Assembly: GCA_003695015.1 (NCBI GenBank)
Contig: RFJD01000417.1
Location: 1-5,773, forward strand
Length of the DNA: 5,773 bases
Reading direction: 5' to 3'
DNA from: Verrucomicrobiota bacterium
GTDB lineage: Bacteria > Verrucomicrobiota > Verrucomicrobiia > Limisphaerales > J093
The position numbers and the translations under genes are program-made. How positions within the stretch are numbered: the first letter of the stretch is position 1; every line of letters starts with the position of its first letter. The notes beneath the pieces are model-generated. The model made no database searches, was not told the DNA's origin, and was given only the letters and a program-made list of their open reading frames with translations. Positions 1 to 5,773 of the stretch are shown here, piece after piece.

Positions 1-551
1 CCCGGCGGTTGCGGTCCGGGATCGGGGCGGAACAACTGCCCGACCTCCTGGACCGCTACACCGCGACCGACCAACCCGTCCTGCGGGGCCTGATCAACGT
101 CAACACCGCCCCGGTCGAGGTTCTCCGGTGTCTGCCCGGCGTGGACGATTCCTTGGCCGAATCGATCGTCGGCGCGCGGATTGCGCTCAACGCGGACGAA
201 CGTCGCACGCCCGCCTGGCTCTACACGCGCGGCTTGCTCAACGCGGAGCAATTCCGCACGCTGGCCCCGTATCTGACGGCCCGCAGTTACCAGTTCCGTT
301 TCCATTGCGTGGGCTATGGGCTGCCGTCGGGACGGTACCGGGTTGTCGAAGCCGTGGTGGACGTGGCCGGCGAGTCGCCCCGGATACTGAGGGTGCGGGA
401 TTTGACGGCCGCCGGGTTTCCCCTGCCGTTGGATCTGCTGACCGGCGGAACCGGCGGTGACAGTGGGGCGGTGACGCGGGGCGCAGGCCGCGGGTGGTCG
501 GGGCGGCCGTTGATGGCGGCGGGCGTGCCGAACGTCCATGGGTTTCATTGA
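1..551 (+). CDS. GspK-like minor pseudopilin, C-terminal part (5' end outside window)
   Basis: This is the last 182 codons of a reading frame that enters from the left edge (first full codon at base 3) and stops at TGA 549-551. The TTG at 9 is an internal Leu codon, not a believable start. The strongest signal is GLINVNTAP (bases 87-113) followed by EVLRCLPGVDDSLAESIV, the helix-hairpin-helix segment and 'INxNTAP' signature of GspK. A helical stretch with W-L-Y-T-R-G-L-L follows, then a beta-rich end (YQFRFHCVGYG, YRVVEAVVDV) matching the C-terminal strands of the family. GspK caps the pseudopilus tip in type II secretion with GspI and GspJ. The last ~35 residues are Gly/Arg-rich and look disordered. 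The prepilin leader and N-terminal helix, expected upstream, cannot be checked. HhH proteins related to ComEA share part of this signature, but position directly before a PilM/GspL gene favours GspK. Confidence 0.85.
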   Translation, partial: RRLRSGIGAEQLPDLLDRYTATDQPVLRGLINVNTAPVEVLRCLPGVDDSLAESIVGARIALNADERRTPAWLYTRGLLNAEQFRTLAPYLTARSYQFRFHCVGYGLPSGRYRVVEAVVDVAGESPRILRVRDLTAAGFPLPLDLLTGGTGGDSGAVTRGAGRGWSGRPLMAAGVPNVHGFH

Positions 552-562
552 AGCGACCTTTC

Positions 563-2644
563 ATGCCGCAGCCGTTGAACATGGAGAAACTGGGCGCCGC
601 GCCGAAGGGGCGTCGGGCGGGCCGCTGGCCGTGGGCGGGCCGGGTCACGGCGCTGGATCTGGACGGCGACATGCTGCGCGTCGTGCAGGCGGTCCGGCGC
701 GGCGGCCGGGCGCGGATCGTCCGCTATGCGGCGAGCCGCATCGAGGGGTTCGACCCCGCGGCTTCCCCGGCCGAACGAGGCCGGGCGGTGGGGGAGACGC
801 TGCGGCGGTTGGGGGTGCGGGCGCGCCGGGTGGTGCTGGGGATTCCGCGCGCGCAGGTCATGCTCCGCACCCTTTCGCTGCCGCCGGCCGAGCAGCCCGG
901 CGAGGTGGCGGCGATGGTCCACTACCAGTTGGCGCGGGACCTTCCCTTTCCGGCGGCGGAGGCGATCATCGATTTCACCCTGCAACCGGTGGCCGGCGGA
1001 CCGCCGACCATCGAAGGCGAATCGCCGGCCCTGTCGGAGGAGGGGGAAAACGCCCTGCGCGTGCTGGCCGCGGTGGTCAAGCGCGAGCTGGTGCGGGACT
1101 ACGAGGAACTGGCGCGGGCCGCCGGGCTGAAACTGGCGGCACTGGGCCTGCGGTCCCACGCCAACGTCCGGTGCGTCGAGTTGCGCCGGTTGGAGGGGGG
1201 CGACCGCTGCGTGGCCATGGTCTCGTTGCGGTCCGACGAGGTGATCTTCGACGTGGTGCTCGACGGGAGCCTGGCCTTCAGCCGGGTCGGTTCGGTGACG
1301 TTGCAGGCGGAGCCGGGGGATGAAACGGGGCGCCGCCGGATGATCGCCGACATCGTGCTCGAGGTCGTCCGGGGCGTCCACAATTACGAAGGGGTCGAAG
1401 GCCATGGGGCGATCACCCGGTTTTTCGTGGCCGGCTGCACGGGGTTGGAGGAGGAGCTGAAGGAGGCCTTGCGGGAGCGGTTCGACGTTCCGGCGGAGGT
1501 GCTGGACCCGGTGCGGCTGCTGGGGCTCAAGCGAATCGAGGGCAACGGAGCCACCGGCGCCCAGGCGGCCTTTGGTCTGGCCCTGGGCGCGTTGGATCCG
1601 GAAGGGCTGCCGTTCGATTTCCTGCATCCACGGCGGCCGCCGGTCCGGCGGGACACCCGGCGGTTGCGGGTATTGGCGGCGGCGACGGCGGGCGCCTGTC
1701 TGCTTTTCGGGCTGACGGTGTGGCGGACGGTGCTGGTCCGGCGTCACCAGGCGGTGTTGGCCGCGTTGCAGCAGGAGTTGGCCCTGGCCAACCGCAACGC
1801 CCGCGCGTACCGGGCCCTTTCGGTCCAGGCCGCCACCGTCCGGCAATGGGAACAATCGCGGACACCCTGGCTGGATCACCTGGCGCTGTTGAGCGCCCTG
1901 CTGCCGCCGAGTCCGGACCTGTACGTGACCTCGCTTTCGGCCAGCGGGGGCAACACGCTGAACCTCTCGGTCAAGGTCCGGACCGGCGAGATCCTGAACC
2001 GGATCGGCGACGCGTTGCGGGAGGCGGGCTACGAGGTCAAACCCTCGGCCATTACGCCGGTCAACGACCGCTACGGCTACCGTTTCCAGGCCGGTTTGGA
2101 ACTGGCCATCCCGGCCGGCATGTCGATCGATCTGGCGCGACTCGAAGTGCCCGAGCGGCCGGCCGACGACGTTTCCGGCTCGGCCGAGCTGGCCTTGGAA
2201 ACGCCGGTGAACGAAGGGACGCCTGCTCCGGCCGCTGCCTCCGACTCCCACGCGGCCAATTCTTCGCCGGGGGCGCGAGAGGTTGCCGGCCAGACCTCGC
2301 CGCCGCCGGGGACGCGGGAGAAGCGGAATCGTTTTCCGGGAGACGGTTCGGCGGGGAATCCCACCTCCCGCCGCTACATCGAGGTCAAGCCTTCCTACCG
2401 CGTGGTCGAGCCGACGCCGATTGGCCGATCCCGCGGCCAGGATTACCGCGAGGCCCGACGCAATGGCGTGCCGCGGGTCAAGCCGGCGCCGGCGGGTGGT
2501 TCCGAAAGGCGGCGCTTTTCCCTGCCGGAGAACTGGAGCCGGCTCAGCCCGGAGGAGCGTCGGGCCCTGATCGAGCGATTCCGGCAACAGCGGGAACGCT
2601 CCCGCTCGGCCGTGTCCGGACAACGGAAAGGAGGCGGCCGATGA
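563..2644 (+). CDS. PilM-PilN fusion (GspL-like) inner-membrane assembly protein with long C-terminal tail
   Basis: The 693-residue protein has three parts. Residues ~28-350 are a PilM-type actin-like domain: VTALDLDGD opens it, followed by VVLGIPRAQVMLRTLSLP and VHYQLARDLPFP, typical of PilM, and it closes with AAFGLALGAL. Residues 370-387 form one membrane helix (VLAAATAGACLLFGLTVW), then a coiled coil (~394-425) and a PilN/GspL-like periplasmic ferredoxin-like domain to ~517. Residues 518-693 are a Pro/Ser/Arg-rich tail ending in a predicted charged helix. Known roles are scaffolding between the cytoplasmic ATPase and PilO/GspM. The nucleotide-binding motifs look degenerate, as in GspL. 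ATG 563 is chosen because it lies 11 bases after the previous stop; ATG 581 (MEKLG) is a good alternative, since neither has a strong ribosome binding site. The GTG at 494 would add 23 atypical residues inside the upstream gene. The stop overlaps the next start (ATGA). The family is secure; the exact start is not. Confidence 0.88.
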   Translation: MPQPLNMEKLGAAPKGRRAGRWPWAGRVTALDLDGDMLRVVQAVRRGGRARIVRYAASRIEGFDPAASPAERGRAVGETLRRLGVRARRVVLGIPRAQVMLRTLSLPPAEQPGEVAAMVHYQLARDLPFPAAEAIIDFTLQPVAGGPPTIEGESPALSEEGENALRVLAAVVKRELVRDYEELARAAGLKLAALGLRSHANVRCVELRRLEGGDRCVAMVSLRSDEVIFDVVLDGSLAFSRVGSVTLQAEPGDETGRRRMIADIVLEVVRGVHNYEGVEGHGAITRFFVAGCTGLEEELKEALRERFDVPAEVLDPVRLLGLKRIEGNGATGAQAAFGLALGALDPEGLPFDFLHPRRPPVRRDTRRLRVLAAATAGACLLFGLTVWRTVLVRRHQAVLAALQQELALANRNARAYRALSVQAATVRQWEQSRTPWLDHLALLSALLPPSPDLYVTSLSASGGNTLNLSVKVRTGEILNRIGDALREAGYEVKPSAITPVNDRYGYRFQAGLELAIPAGMSIDLARLEVPERPADDVSGSAELALETPVNEGTPAPAAASDSHAANSSPGAREVAGQTSPPPGTREKRNRFPGDGSAGNPTSRRYIEVKPSYRVVEPTPIGRSRGQDYREARRNGVPRVKPAPAGGSERRRFSLPENWSRLSPEERRALIERFRQQRERSRSAVSGQRKGGGR
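2627..2634 (+). promoter_or_regulatory. Strong Shine-Dalgarno for the PilO/GspM-like gene
   Basis: AAAGGAGG lies six bases before the ATG at 2641, inside the last codons of the PilM-PilN gene. It is the only near-consensus ribosome binding site at a gene start in the window. It fixes 2641 as the start, even though this reading frame is open far upstream (from about 1720). Confidence 0.85.
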
Positions 2645-3651
2645 AGGGGCGCACGCGACTGCTGGCTTGGGCGGCCCTGGGTGGGGCGGCACTCTGGGTG
2701 CTGGCACTGGTGGTCCGCGGGTTTGTGTTCGCCCCGGCCAGGGCCATCGACGCCCAAGTCGAAGCGGTCCGCGCCAAGCTGGAACAAGCCGCCAAGGACC
2801 GACAGGAGTTCCTGCGCGACGAAGCCTGGCTGCGCCAGGTGGGCGGGCGGACTTTCGGGCAGACGCCCGACACGGCGGCGGCGGAAGTCGGCGCCATGCT
2901 CACCGGGCACATCCTGCGGGTGGGGTTGCGCGAGGCCGACTTTTCCCGCATCCCGATCGGCGAACGCCGCCTGCGCGGCGCGGTGGAGATCGGCTGGACG
3001 GTCCAGGGCGAGGGACCGCTGGCACGGATCGTGGACCTGCTTTACCTGCTCGAGCGGGATCCCCGGCTGCATCGGATCGAGGGGCTGGTGCTGAGCCCGT
3101 CGGCCAAGGGCGGGCGCGTGCGGGTGCGGTTTCGATTCCTGACGTTGTTGCTGACGCCCGCGCCACCGCCGGGCGAGCCGGTCGAGCTGCCGCAGCCTTC
3201 GCTCGACGCGCCCGAACGCCGGTGGTACGCCGCCATCACCCGGCGGGATCTGCTGCGACCCTACGTCCCCCGGCGCGAACGGGAACGGAGCGGCGGCGAA
3301 CCGGCCCCGCCAACGTCGGAGCCGCCGGCCGCCCCCGACCGCTACCTCGACCCGGCCTCGTTGAAGATCGTATCCCTCAGCTCGTGGGGGCAGGGGCCGG
3401 AAATCCACGTGCGCGACGAACGCGAGAACCGCATCCGCGTGCTCCATCCCGGCGACACGCTGGGATCGTGGCGGTTGGTGACGGTCGATTACCGCCCCCT
3501 GCCGCATCCGGCCAAGCCCGTGCTCCTGTCTTACAGCCGGCTCATCCTCCGCCAGGATGACCAATGGTACGCCGTCGAATGCGGCCAGACCCTGGCCGAC
3601 CGGCGGCCGATCTCGACCAATGAGTTTCCCTTCCTGACGCAGTTCGAATGA
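2641..3651 (+). CDS. PilO/GspM-like protein with C-terminal PilP/GspC (HR-like) domain
   Basis: The protein has 336 residues. Residues 1-6 are basic, and residues 7-30 form one membrane helix (LLAWAALGGAALWVLALVV). Residues ~34-62 are a charged coiled coil, and ~75-180 an alpha/beta region fitting the PilO/GspM ferredoxin-like fold (LARIVDLLYLLERDPRLHRIEGL, then strands VRVRFRFLTLLL). A Pro/Glu/Arg-rich linker holds WYAAITRRDLLRPY (195-208), resembling the 'I..RNLF.P' segment that precedes the GspC homology region. Residues 241-330 run LKIVSLS, EIHVRDERENRIRVLHPGDTLG, WRLVTVDY, then a final strand pair, like the small beta domain of PilP and GspC that binds secretin N0. Plain PilO or GspM proteins are usually near 160-220 residues, so this reads as a fusion. 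Both ends overlap neighbours by ATGA, implying translational coupling. The PilO call rests on topology and context; the C-terminal domain call is an inference from pattern. Confidence 0.78.
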   Translation: MKGRTRLLAWAALGGAALWVLALVVRGFVFAPARAIDAQVEAVRAKLEQAAKDRQEFLRDEAWLRQVGGRTFGQTPDTAAAEVGAMLTGHILRVGLREADFSRIPIGERRLRGAVEIGWTVQGEGPLARIVDLLYLLERDPRLHRIEGLVLSPSAKGGRVRVRFRFLTLLLTPAPPPGEPVELPQPSLDAPERRWYAAITRRDLLRPYVPRRERERSGGEPAPPTSEPPAAPDRYLDPASLKIVSLSSWGQGPEIHVRDERENRIRVLHPGDTLGSWRLVTVDYRPLPHPAKPVLLSYSRLILRQDDQWYAVECGQTLADRRPISTNEFPFLTQFE

Positions 3652-3740
3652 AAACCCAACGTTTCCCTGCCTTGCGATCCGGGTTGCCGGCCGTCGTCCT
3701 GGGGCTGGCCTTGATGGGGATGGCCGCCTTGGTGCGGGCC
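3648..3740 (+). other. Signal peptide of the secretin
   Basis: Residues 1-31: Lys and Arg near the N-terminus (K2, R5, R10), a hydrophobic core from L13 to V29, and small residues before the predicted cut (V29-R30-A31, then Q32-E33). No Cys follows the core, so this is a type I signal peptide and not a lipoprotein signal. Confidence 0.8.
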
Positions 3741-5773
3741 CAAGAGGCAGCCGCCGACACCAACGCCCCCGCGGCGACCTCGGCCACCGTTTCCGCCCCT
3801 GCTTCCGCTTCCTTGGACACCAACGCACCCCCGTCGGCCGAACCGCCTCCGGCCGCGCCTCCCGCCACCGCGGCCGCGCCGGCCGGGAGCAGCGTCGAGA
3901 CCAACACCGCCCCCGCCACCGCGGAAGCCGGGTCCGCCGAGGAAACCACCGCGACGTCCGGCCCCGGTACGGATCCGGCCCCAACGCCGGCAGCCGGAAA
4001 CGATGCCGGTTCCGAGCCGACGGCACCCAAGCCGCCGGAAGCCCAACCCGCCGCGGACGGCCTCATCCGGTTCCAATTCGAGGATATGCCCTACATGGAC
4101 GTCGTCCGCCGCTTCGCCCAGATCACCGGCAAGCCGTTGATTGCGGACATCACCCTCGACGGCACCCTGACCTTCTTCGATCCCAAGCCCTACGAGTACG
4201 GCGAGGCGCTGGACACGCTGAACCTGATCCTCGCCGGCAAGCGCGCCATGCTCGTCGAGACCGGCCGTTACCTGCGGCTGATCCCCTTCGACGACCTGCA
4301 GAAACTGCCGCTGCCGATCTACCGGGGATTGGAGGAAACCGAGGGCACGCGCGCCGGGGAGATCGTGACGGTCGTTCTTCAGCTCCAGAACCTGGACGCC
4401 GGCGAGATTTCGGAGTCCATCACCCCCATGCTCAGCAAGGCGGGTTCGGTGGCGCCGCTGTCCCGCGGCCGGGGACTGATCATCACCGACCGGCTCGAGA
4501 ACATCCGGCGGGTGCGGGAATTGCTGGCCCAGATCGACGCCTCCGCGCCCAAACAGCGGCAGATGAAGATCTATCCCCTGCGATACGCCTCCGGCACGCT
4601 GCTGGCGGACCTGATCAACCGCACCTTCGGCGTCGCCACCGCCCCCAAACGCACCGTTTTCAACCAGGCGCGCAAATCCTGGGACGTGCTGCCGCCGAGC
4701 CCGGAGGACTACGTGACCGCGATCTTCGCCGAGGCGTCGAACACGCTGGTCTTGTTTGGTCCGGCCGAGCGCATGGCCATGGCCGAGGAGATGATCCAGC
4801 GGTTCGAAACCGAGACCGGCGCCCGGGCCACCGAGGTGAAGGTGTTTTATCCCCAGATGAACGTCGAGGAATTGGCCCGGATGGTCCAGGAGGCCATCCC
4901 GGCGGTGGCCTCGGAGCGGGATCGCGGGCGGGAGGCCGCTCTTCGGGCCCGGGTGATTCCGGACCGGACCAGCAATCGTTTGGTGGTCACCGCCCCCGCG
5001 GCCGGTCAGATGGAGGCGATCGAGAAACTGATCCATCAGCTCGATCCCACCACCCAGGAAGTGCCGCCGGAGGAGAAAGCCCGCACCGGGCACGAATTCC
5101 GGATCGTCGAGCTCCAAAGCGTTTCGGCGGACAGCTTGGTGCCCCTGCTGCGGGAGGCGTTCACGGAGCAAATGCGCAGCTTGAAGGGGGCCGAATACAC
5201 CCCGCGGGCGCGGATCATGGCCGATCCCACCGGCGGCCGGCTGTTGTTGGCCGGCAGCCCCGAGGAGGTCAACGAAGCGCTGAAACTGATCAGCCGTCTG
5301 GACGCGGCGCCGGGCAGCCAGAGCATCCTGCGCGTCTTCAAACTCAAGCGGGCCAGCGCCCGCAACCTCGCCGCGATGATCATGGGCGCGATGGGCGGCG
5401 GCGGTTACGGCCGCTACGGCTACAGCTACCGCCGCTCGGCCGGTTTGCAGCGCCCGGGTCAGCCGCCGGCCCGCGCCATGGCCGACGAACGCACCAACAG
5501 CCTCATCGTCATGGCCGCGCCCGACCAGATGCAGCTCATCGAGGATGTGATCCAGCAGCTCGAAAGCGAGGAGGCGCCCGCCGCTGCCCGGCTGCGGTTG
5601 ATCCGGCTGGAGAAGAACTCCGCCACCGCGGTCATGGCCATGCTTTCGCAACTCTACGCCGCCCGTCTGCGCGATCCGGACCCCGCCCGGCGGGTCGCCT
5701 TCACCGCCGCGCCGGATGATCGCACGCTGGCCATCCAGGGCGACGAAGCCGCTTTGGAGGAGATCGAGGCCAC
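3648..5773 (+). CDS. GspD/PilQ-family secretin, N-terminal part with N0 and six N1-type repeats (3' end outside window)
   Basis: A frame of 708 codons stays open to the window edge. Residues 1-31 are a Sec signal peptide (basic start, core AVVLGLALMGMAALV, cleavage after VRA before QE). Residues 32-138 are an Ala/Pro/Thr linker. Residues 140-214 match secretin N0 (FQFEDMPYMDVVRRFAQITG, GTLTFFDPKP, YLRLIPF). N1-type repeats follow at about 240-297, 306-387, 395-466, 483-552, 559-640 and 649 onward; each starts with a strand such as KIYPLRYA or RVFKLKRA and ends N/R-x-L-x-V then a helix closing in Q-[LIF]-[DE]. A Gly/Tyr/Arg loop lies at 583-596. The protein should form the outer-membrane ring through which substrate or pilus leaves. 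The gate domain is not reached, so the product could also be a periplasmic N-domain protein without a pore. The ATG overlaps the previous stop and has no clear ribosome binding site, suggesting re-initiation. Confidence 0.87.
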   Translation, partial: MKTQRFPALRSGLPAVVLGLALMGMAALVRAQEAAADTNAPAATSATVSAPASASLDTNAPPSAEPPPAAPPATAAAPAGSSVETNTAPATAEAGSAEETTATSGPGTDPAPTPAAGNDAGSEPTAPKPPEAQPAADGLIRFQFEDMPYMDVVRRFAQITGKPLIADITLDGTLTFFDPKPYEYGEALDTLNLILAGKRAMLVETGRYLRLIPFDDLQKLPLPIYRGLEETEGTRAGEIVTVVLQLQNLDAGEISESITPMLSKAGSVAPLSRGRGLIITDRLENIRRVRELLAQIDASAPKQRQMKIYPLRYASGTLLADLINRTFGVATAPKRTVFNQARKSWDVLPPSPEDYVTAIFAEASNTLVLFGPAERMAMAEEMIQRFETETGARATEVKVFYPQMNVEELARMVQEAIPAVASERDRGREAALRARVIPDRTSNRLVVTAPAAGQMEAIEKLIHQLDPTTQEVPPEEKARTGHEFRIVELQSVSADSLVPLLREAFTEQMRSLKGAEYTPRARIMADPTGGRLLLAGSPEEVNEALKLISRLDAAPGSQSILRVFKLKRASARNLAAMIMGAMGGGGYGRYGYSYRRSAGLQRPGQPPARAMADERTNSLIVMAAPDQMQLIEDVIQQLESEEAPAAARLRLIRLEKNSATAVMAMLSQLYAARLRDPDPARRVAFTAAPDDRTLAIQGDEAALEEIEA
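3741..4061 (+). repeat. Ala/Pro/Thr linker with three degenerate TNAP repeats
   Basis: This codes for residues 32-138 of the secretin, almost only Ala, Pro, Thr, Ser, Glu and Gly, with no predicted fold. The units DTNAP (residue 37), DTNAPP (57) and ETNTAP (84) are spaced 20 and 27 residues apart, and the DNA around them repeats in part (GACACCAACGC twice, CCCGCCACCGCGG twice). It probably acts as a flexible tether between the processed N-terminus and N0. Confidence 0.7.
4368..5773 (+). repeat. Six tandem secretin N1-type domain repeats (protein level)
   Basis: The six units share a pattern and not DNA identity. Their closing segments align: GLIITDRLENIRRVRELL, NTLVLFGPAERMAMAEEMI, NRLVVTAPAAGQMEAIEKLI, GRLLLAGSPEEVNEALKLI, NSLIVMAAPDQMQLIEDVI and RTLAIQGDEAALEEIEA. 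Each is preceded by a strand-helix segment of the form 'L..A.A..L..ml'. Canonical GspD has N1 to N3 only. Confidence 0.8.

Noticed and set aside
9..11. TTG as a true start of the first gene
   Set aside because: The frame continues to the left edge and a GspK-like protein needs about 200 more residues upstream, so this is an internal Leu codon.
494..562. GTG start for the PilM-PilN gene at 494, or TTG at 548
   Set aside because: The extra residues do not resemble a PilM N-terminus, lie within the end of the GspK-like gene, and have no good ribosome binding site. ATG 563 or 581 fits better.
1720..2640. Upstream extension of the PilO-like frame
   Set aside because: This part overlaps the PilN-like domain, reads as Gly/Ala/Arg-rich noise, and the strong ribosome binding site at 2627-2634 sets the start at 2641.
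545..2707. Antisense frame of 720 codons opposite the PilM-PilN gene
   Set aside because: High GC makes the complementary frames open by chance. The translation is Arg/Pro/Gln-rich with no recognisable domain, and the plus strand holds a clear family member.
3855..3925. GC-rich repeat (CCCGCCACCGCGG twice) as a possible regulatory or attachment site
   Set aside because: It lies inside the Ala/Pro linker coding sequence and is explained by repeated use of the same codons.
3531..5651. Antisense frame of 706 codons opposite the secretin gene
   Set aside because: It is Gly/Arg/His-rich with no motif, and it mirrors a plus-strand frame with signal peptide, N0 and repeated N-domains.

Overview
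The window is one stretch of a single plus-strand operon in GC-rich DNA. It encodes the inner-membrane platform and the outer-membrane gate of a type II secretion / type IV pilus-family machine. The order is: the 3' end of a GspK-like minor pseudopilin gene (ends at 551), a PilM-PilN (GspL-like) fusion (563-2644), a PilO/GspM-like protein with a C-terminal PilP/GspC-type domain (2641-3651), and the N-terminal 708 residues of a GspD/PilQ-type secretin (3648 to the window edge, still open). There is no intergenic gap longer than 11 bases. The last two junctions are ATGA stop/start overlaps. I see no RNA gene, mobile element, CRISPR array or terminator.

The organism is probably a Gram-negative bacterium of the PVC group, most likely Verrucomicrobiota. 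The reasons are the very high GC content, the 'TNAP'-type Ala/Pro linker after the secretin signal peptide, the wording of the N0 domain (FQFEDMPY..DVVRRFAQITGKPLI), and the many secretin N-domains in tandem. This placement comes from remembered family resemblance, not from a search.

In a working model, the GspK-like protein sits at the pseudopilus tip. The PilM-PilN fusion links a cytoplasmic actin-like domain, across one membrane helix, to a periplasmic ferredoxin-like domain. The PilO/PilP-like protein pairs with it in the periplasm and reaches the secretin N0 domain through its C-terminal domain. The secretin builds an unusually long periplasmic vestibule below the outer-membrane gate. 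Gene order K-L-M-D resembles type II secretion, while domain content (PilM, PilN, PilO, PilP) resembles type IV pili. The ATPase, the platform protein (GspF/PilC) and the major pseudopilin are outside the window.

The points most worth following are: (1) a secretin with at least six N1-type repeats and no gate domain yet; (2) the GspM/GspC-like fusion next to it; (3) loss of the nucleotide-binding signatures in the PilM domain; (4) a 176-residue basic Pro/Arg-rich tail on the PilM-PilN protein, ending in a W-x-x-L-S-P-E-E-R-R helix.
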